Of a stretch of DNA of 64,000 nucleotides, positions 59,671-64,000 are shown piece after piece. Each line of letters opens with the position of its first letter. Positions within the stretch are counted from its first letter, which is position 1. This stretch comes from GCA-002050365 sp038235165 (lineage in GTDB: Bacteria; Acidobacteriota; Blastocatellia; Pyrinomonadales; Pyrinomonadaceae). Location of the stretch: the NCBI GenBank assembly GCA_038235165.1, contig JBBSUG010000003.1:62001-126000 (forward strand). Direction: 5' to 3'. The notes below the pieces were generated by a model, which was not told where the DNA came from, ran no database searches, and worked only from the letters and a program-made list of their open reading frames with translations. The position numbers and the translations under genes were made by a program.

Positions 59671-61277
59671 TTTGCCATTAGTGCAGCTTCCAAAGCTTTA
59701 TCAGCGATCAAACCCGTCCGCGTCAAGTTGGAAATTTTTTCGTCGACTTCCGTCACCAGTTCGTCATAGACGGCATCGGAAATCAAACCGTTGCCGAGCA
59801 TTTTCCCTAATGCGGCACGCTGGGCGTTTAATCCTTCGCGCTGTGCGTCCTCACGTTCTTCGGATTGAAGTTCAGGGTGTTTTTCGAGCAGTTCGTTCTG
59901 GGCGGCGAGAGCTTTTTCGACTTCATTTGATAATTCGGGTTCGAGTTGCTGCCAAATTGTCAGCGAAAAAAGATTTCCGCGATACATTTCTTTGATGCGG
60001 CGCAAAGCGGCTTGCGCGGCGATTAATCGTCCGTGCCGTCTTTCATAATCCAATTCGAGCGGCGGCGCAACCCCGATGCCGAGCCGCGTCATCAAAAACT
60101 GCATCGTCGTTCCCTGGGCAAGCAGCGTGAACAAAACTACGCCGAACGTCATTACGCGCAGCAGTTCGCGTTCAGCTAAGGCGATTGGCAGACTCAGAGC
60201 CAGTGCGAGACTGATTGCGCCGCGCAGTCCGCCCCAGAAAAGCACGTGCCGGTAGGCGAGCGAAATTTGATTTGACCGTAAATTTGCCAGCGCAGTAATC
60301 CCGTAAACGACTAGCGCGCGGCTCAACAGAACCGCTGCCAGCGCAATCGTAATCGGCAGTATATCAGCCCAGATTTCACGCAGATTAACGTCCAGTCCGA
60401 TCAGCAGAAAAACAAGCGAATTAGCGACGAAGGCGAGAAATTCCCAAAAATTGAACAGCACGATTCTGGTCGTCGGCGACATTCCTTTTAAACCCAGATT
60501 GCCGGTGACGATGCCCGCCGCAACGACCGCCAGCACACCGGAAACGTGAAAGCGTTCGGCGACGAGATATGCACCGAACGCCAAAACCGTCGTCATCATC
60601 GTTTCAATCAAATAATCATCAACACGGGCGATAATCTGAGCGGTAATCCAGCCCAGACCGATACCGATCAGCAACCCGCCCGCCGAAACGCGAAAGAAAT
60701 CAACCGTCGCCGTTAAAAAATCGAATGATTCGTGCGCGTCACCCGTGCCGCCGACAGCAGCGGACAGAGCGACGGCGAGCAATAGTTTAAAAATTACAAT
60801 CGCCGTGCCGTCGTTGAATAAACTTTCGCTTTCAACCAGCGTGGTCAACCGCTTCGGTGCGCCCAACGCCTTAAACAAAGCGACGACTGCTACCGGATCG
60901 GTCGCCGCAATCAATGCGCCGAATACCAATCCGCTCGTCAGCGGAATGCCCACGCCCCACGACACAATCGCGCCGACGATAAACGTCGTCAGCAAAACGC
61001 CCGGAATCGCCAGTCCCGCAATCGGCAGCCAATTTTCGCGCAAATACTTAAATTCGAGGTGGAATGACGCTTCAAAAACCAGCGGCGGAATAAAAAGCGA
61101 TAGGATTAGTTCGGGCGTAAGCTCGATTTCCAGCGGCTTCTGAAAAGTAATCAACAAACCGACGATGACCAGCGCGACCGTATAGGGAATTCGCAGACGG
61201 CGCACGACGAGCGCGACGAGCGACACGATCAGCAGCAGTTCAATGATGATTGTTTCAGTAGCTAAAAATTGTTCCAT
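59652..61277 (-). CDS. CPA1 family Na+/H+ antiporter
   Basis: A 541-residue exchanger. About 12 TM helices include LFIPPLVFEASFHLEFKYLR (family motif near 80) and ALIAATDPVAVVALFKALGA with the ion-binding ND/DP type motif (about 125), then ESESLFNDGTAIVIFKLLLA. The C-terminal cytoplasmic part (about 410-541) is charged and helical. It ends in an imperfect inverted repeat shared with the convergent DUF421 side. The plus-strand integrase gene lies divergently about 150 bp away. Function is sodium or proton homeostasis; ion preference is unknown. Confidence 0.9.
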   Translation of the reverse strand: MEQFLATETIIIELLLIVSLVALVVRRLRIPYTVALVIVGLLITFQKPLEIELTPELILSLFIPPLVFEASFHLEFKYLRENWLPIAGLAIPGVLLTTFIVGAIVSWGVGIPLTSGLVFGALIAATDPVAVVALFKALGAPKRLTTLVESESLFNDGTAIVIFKLLLAVALSAAVGGTGDAHESFDFLTATVDFFRVSAGGLLIGIGLGWITAQIIARVDDYLIETMMTTVLAFGAYLVAERFHVSGVLAVVAAGIVTGNLGLKGMSPTTRIVLFNFWEFLAFVANSLVFLLIGLDVNLREIWADILPITIALAAVLLSRALVVYGITALANLRSNQISLAYRHVLFWGGLRGAISLALALSLPIALAERELLRVMTFGVVLFTLLAQGTTMQFLMTRLGIGVAPPLELDYERRHGRLIAAQAALRRIKEMYRGNLFSLTIWQQLEPELSNEVEKALAAQNELLEKHPELQSEEREDAQREGLNAQRAALGKMLGNGLISDAVYDELVTEVDEKISNLTRTGLIADKALEAALMAKAETRP

Positions 61278-61425
61278 AATGAATCAACAGCTTAACAATT
61301 ATTCAGAATTTGATAAAATTCGGGCGGTTGATTTCCGGCTTCCAGCCGTCTCTAATTCACTGTTTTCACAAAAATAGCTTATGATAACTCTGCGATTGTC
61401 ATTTATAAAAAAGGCAAAAAATATT

Positions 61426-62361
61426 ATGAGTGAAACGGAATTAACCGTCGTTACAAAATCTAAATTAAATGCCGCCGAGCGGGAAATCATTGATCTCGTT
61501 ATTGACGGGCTGCCAAGCGAAAATTCGCGGCGGGCTTACCGGCGGGCGTTGGAAGAATTTTTTCACTGGCACGCCGCGCAAAATCGTCCCGAACTCAACA
61601 AAGCGTTGGTGCAGCGATACGTCAAATTTTTGCGCGAACAAAAAATGTCGTCCGCCAGCATCAACCAAAAACTCTCCGCCATTCGCAAGCTCGCCACCGA
61701 AGCCGAAGACAACGCGGTGATTGATTCGCGGCTCGCCAACGGCATTCGCGCCGTCAAAGGCGTTCCGTTTCGCGGGCGTAGAACCGGCAACTGGCTGACC
61801 AGAGAAGAAGCGCAGACTTGGCTTAACGCGCCGGATGTGAAAACTTTAAAGGGTGTCCGCGACCGCGCTCTACTGGCAGTTTTGATCGGCTGTGGTCTGC
61901 GGCGGGCGGAGGCGGCGATTCTTTCCGTCGCGCACATTCAGCAGCGCGAAGGACGCTGGGCGATTGTTGATATTGTCGGCAAGCGCGACAAAATGCGAAC
62001 CGTCCCGATGCCGTCGTGGGCGAAATCCGCCCTCGATGCGTGGATGTATCCGGCGCACATTGACAACGGGTTCATTTTCCGCCGTGTCAATAAGGGCAGC
62101 GGGATTATGGGAACGAAAATTACCGAACAGGCAGTCTATAACATCGTCGTCGGTTACGCCGAAAAACTTGCCGCGCAGGGCATCGCCCCGCACGATTTGC
62201 GGCGCACCTTTGCCAAACTCGCGCACAAAGGAGGCTCACCGATTGACCAAATCCAGTTATCGCTGGGACACGATTCGATCCAAACGACCGAAAAATATCT
62301 GGGCGTTGAACAGGATTTGACCGATGCGCCGTGCGATCATCTGGGTCTGCGAATCGCCTGA
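61426..62361 (+). CDS. Tyrosine recombinase / integrase
   Basis: A 311-residue phage-type integrase from the ATG at 61426 (MSETELTVVTKSKLNAAERE); an upstream ATG at 61381 adds 15 residues. The N-terminal SAM-like core-binding domain spans about 25-115. The catalytic set is complete: Arg in GCGLRRAEAA (about 160), Lys in GKRDKMR, His-x-x-Arg in HDLRRTFAKLA (about 258), His in LGHDSIQTTEKYLG and the nucleophile Tyr in the same motif. It could be a XerC/D-like or phage-derived integrase. No phage genes or direct repeats are seen nearby, so it may be the only remnant of an old integrated element or a cellular enzyme. Confidence 0.88.
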   Translation: MSETELTVVTKSKLNAAEREIIDLVIDGLPSENSRRAYRRALEEFFHWHAAQNRPELNKALVQRYVKFLREQKMSSASINQKLSAIRKLATEAEDNAVIDSRLANGIRAVKGVPFRGRRTGNWLTREEAQTWLNAPDVKTLKGVRDRALLAVLIGCGLRRAEAAILSVAHIQQREGRWAIVDIVGKRDKMRTVPMPSWAKSALDAWMYPAHIDNGFIFRRVNKGSGIMGTKITEQAVYNIVVGYAEKLAAQGIAPHDLRRTFAKLAHKGGSPIDQIQLSLGHDSIQTTEKYLGVEQDLTDAPCDHLGLRIA

Positions 62362-62611
62362 AATTCAGTGTTAAATCTGGAATTAGGATGTTTTCAGTAA
62401 TTAAAATATGCGCTGAAAAAACATAATTTGCTCAAAAATTTTGTGCGCGAAAGTTATCAAACTGTTCGCCGTTCGCTCAGTATGGTTTATACTCGGAAGC
62501 GAATGTTGTTTTGCGCGGAACTTGCCGATGTCGGCGAACCGCGACGTTTTTTGCATCCAAAGCGAGCGTGAAAAACGAATAGATAATTGACACATTGAAA
62601 TGAATGAAAGA

Positions 62612-62661
62612 GGAGAATTTAATATATGAGCCGTTGGCGCGGACGTTGGGAAGGTTATTGA
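62612..62661 (+). other. Strong ribosome-binding site and 11-codon frame ending in TGA, in frame with the next gene
   Basis: AGGAG (62611-62615) precedes an ATG at 62626. The frame reads MSRWRGRWEGY and then TGA at 62659-62661. The same frame continues without another stop through ELACDGGPPV into the gene from 62689 to 63207. A GC hairpin (62681-62699, stem GTCCTCC/GGGGGAC, loop CGTGC) lies 19 nt after the TGA. Confidence 0.55.
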
Positions 62662-62688
62662 GAACTCGCCTGTGACGGCGGTCCTCCC

Positions 62689-63207
62689 GTGCGGGGGACG
62701 AAATTGACGGCGTGGCGCATTCCGCCGACTTGGAGCGATTTGCAGAATAACGGTTTGCCCGCTGCCGAAAATTCAAAGGTAATGCAAAAACAGCGGCAGC
62801 TGCTCAAAGCGACGCAGGATGTGTTGTCGGAAATCGTGAGGGACGTGCGCAAAGGACTGCTCGAAACGGTCGGCGTGGACAGTTCGCCGGCGATGGATGG
62901 TGGACGCTGTTCAGTGGTTTTGAACCTGCCCGCCGGAGTGGACACGGAAACAATCGCACAGGCGATTGATTTGGAAAATATTGAAGCGTGGCGCGACGAA
63001 TACGAGAAAGTTCACATCGGTATCAGTCCGTGGTATTCGACCAAAGATGTTGATCAAGCCGTGCTTTCCGCCGTCAAGGTCATTCACGTAATGCTCGGCA
63101 TCCACGCCGCTGATATGGAGGCGGCAAAGCCGAAAACGCTCGGGCAAAAACTGCTCGCCTCGTTCGCCGAAGTGATGCAGATACAAAAAGAAGCCGACAA
63201 AAAATGA
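62689..63207 (+). CDS. Unknown protein; start obscured by an upstream in-frame TGA
   Basis: The visible frame of 172 residues from the GTG at 62689 is a helical, soluble protein with no signal or TM. I do not recognise the family. LKATQDVLSEIVRDVRKGLL and KTLGQKLLASFAEVMQIQKE look like amphipathic helices; a mixed segment with SVVLNLPAGVDTETIA lies between. The same frame is open upstream to an ATG at 62626 with a strong AGGAG, but is broken by TGA at 62659. So the true product either starts at a weak GTG, has lost its N-terminus by a Trp (TGG) to TGA mutation, or reads through the TGA. It follows the integrase by 265 bp on the same strand. Confidence 0.6.
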   Translation: MRGTKLTAWRIPPTWSDLQNNGLPAAENSKVMQKQRQLLKATQDVLSEIVRDVRKGLLETVGVDSSPAMDGGRCSVVLNLPAGVDTETIAQAIDLENIEAWRDEYEKVHIGISPWYSTKDVDQAVLSAVKVIHVMLGIHAADMEAAKPKTLGQKLLASFAEVMQIQKEADKK

Positions 63208-63248
63208 AATCGGCGAATTGTTCGTTTATCTGCGTATGAGGAGCTATT

Positions 63249-64000
63249 TTATTCCGTCGGATTGATAATTTTCCCGGAAAGCCAGAATTGTCCGCTGACG
63301 ATACCGCCGAGTTTCGGTTTGGCGGGAACTAATTTGGCATCCGCGACAACATCAATTTCGCCGCCTAAAGTTTCGACCAGAAACCAGTAAAAATTTTCGT
63401 TGGAAAGCTCATTCGTTTTCAGTTCAAAATCTTTGATTTCACCGGCAAACATTCCAACCGGGCGCGGCGGTTCGATTTCGGTTTGATCTTCACCGGGCAA
63501 AAATAATCCGCTCGGAACAAAAGACCGCGCCGCCAGATCATTCCAGTTTTCATCAGCGCGAAAATCTTTTTCATCAGCAAAAATTCTAAAATCGTTTGAA
63601 GCAAAAGCCGTTAATTGAATTTCGCAGACTGACGGAAATTCGATTTCACCGACTGTCCGAAAATCCGGCACGTCAAAAACGAACGGGTATGCGCCCGAAT
63701 GTTCAAAGTCAGCATCGCGCGGGTCAGCCCAGGCGTAAAAACCGCCGTCGAGTTCCGAGGATTCGCGTTCGATTTGTCTGACCAAACCGACCGTGCGGCA
63801 GCTGATACCGTCAAAATGCGGATTGAAACCGACAAGTTCCTGGTCGGGATTTCCCTGCAAATAAATTTCCGCGCCGGAAGCGTCTGAGAACCGCAGATAA
63901 AATCCCTGCGGACACCTGACTGATTCGACATATTTGATCGTTTCAGTAATCAAAACATTAACGTCCTGCTCGCTTTGAACCGGGAAACCAATATCGGATA
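63249..64000 (-). CDS. Unknown protein, 5' end outside the window
   Basis: The frame is open to the right edge, giving about 250 residues (SDIGFPVQSEQDVNV visible first, then LITETIKYVESVRCPQGFYL). No signal peptide or TM segment is visible in this part. I do not recognise the family. The composition is Asp/Glu/Phe-rich, and stretches such as AEIYLQGNPDQELVGFNPHF look like beta-strands with short turns, as in a beta-rich ligand-binding fold. It converges on the TGA-interrupted gene, whose stop is 42 bp away. Translation quality and codon use resemble the neighbouring genes, so it is probably real. Confidence 0.7.
   Translation of the reverse strand, partial: SDIGFPVQSEQDVNVLITETIKYVESVRCPQGFYLRFSDASGAEIYLQGNPDQELVGFNPHFDGISCRTVGLVRQIERESSELDGGFYAWADPRDADFEHSGAYPFVFDVPDFRTVGEIEFPSVCEIQLTAFASNDFRIFADEKDFRADENWNDLAARSFVPSGLFLPGEDQTEIEPPRPVGMFAGEIKDFELKTNELSNENFYWFLVETLGGEIDVVADAKLVPAKPKLGGIVSGQFWLSGKIINPTE

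Noticed and set aside
61278..62688. Prophage or integrated element around the integrase
   Set aside because: No phage structural genes or obvious att direct repeats were found; the integrase stands alone.
1..64000. tRNA, rRNA or other standard RNA genes
   Set aside because: None recognised by reading; small RNAs cannot be excluded without covariance searches.

Overview
The window is a chromosomal segment of a free-living, Gram-negative-type bacterium, most probably an Acidobacteriota of the class Blastocatellia. This is inferred from gene content (two tandem tricorn-like S41 proteases, M13, M16 and M28 exported peptidases, bacillithiol synthase BshA, an XPB-partner nuclease of the DUF790 family, an RNase E/G with a very large insert, and a short DNA polymerase I without the 5' nuclease) and from the absence of any plasmid or phage backbone. 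No rRNA, tRNA or CRISPR array was recognised. Both edges cut a gene: an aminopeptidase P on the left and an unrecognised protein on the right.

Layout. 0-5 kb: a cell-surface glycan locus with one giant GH18-deacetylase-glycosyltransferase fusion beside a GH75 chitosanase-like protein. 5-9 kb: RNase E/G with a structured upstream region, then a zinc-ribbon membrane protein. 9-14 kb: DNA polymerase I and an M16 protease. 14-21 kb: a minus-strand block with a phosphodiesterase, a lipid kinase, an AT-rich TIR-domain gene (candidate defence gene) and the lysine/diaminopimelate genes dapD, dapA and dapB, with a decayed M23 lipoprotein gene between dapA and dapB. 21-33 kb: exported peptidases (M28, two S41, M13) around a ROK regulator. 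33-39 kb: DUF488, DUF790/Bax1, a MobA-like nucleotidyltransferase, a NicO-type Ni/Co transporter behind a structured leader, and two unrelated DNA glycosylases. 39-44 kb: BshA and a CbiMQO cobalt/nickel ECF transporter. 44-50 kb: RluD-type pseudouridine synthase, Lgt, a Uma2-family protein, and a clpB-grpE chaperone unit with a near-consensus promoter. 50-62 kb: two nucleoside-type ABC permeases and a run of ion-transport membrane proteins (a frameshifted Kef-type antiporter, a KimA-like permease with two Usp domains, DUF2254, DUF421, a CPA1 antiporter). 61-64 kb: a tyrosine recombinase, a gene with an in-frame TGA next to a hairpin, and a partial gene.

Two repeat systems run through the window. 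One is a family of degenerate heptanucleotide-periodic tracts (period exactly 7) found at gene ends and convergent junctions; one pair lies in frame inside the RluD-type gene and lengthens the protein. The other is a REP-like hairpin element with an invariant GCGAAGC loop core and stems that change in a compensatory way; one full 145-bp copy with 23-bp perfect terminal inverted repeats separates the two S41 paralogues and a half copy follows the NicO gene. Several convergent gene pairs end in long inverted repeats that look like bidirectional terminators.

The most promising leads are the GH18/NodB/GT2 fusion with its GH75 neighbour, the REP-like element, coding expansion by heptad repeats, the RNase E/G insert with its leader, the AT-rich TIR gene, and three genes interrupted by frameshifts or stops (M23, Kef and the TGA gene).
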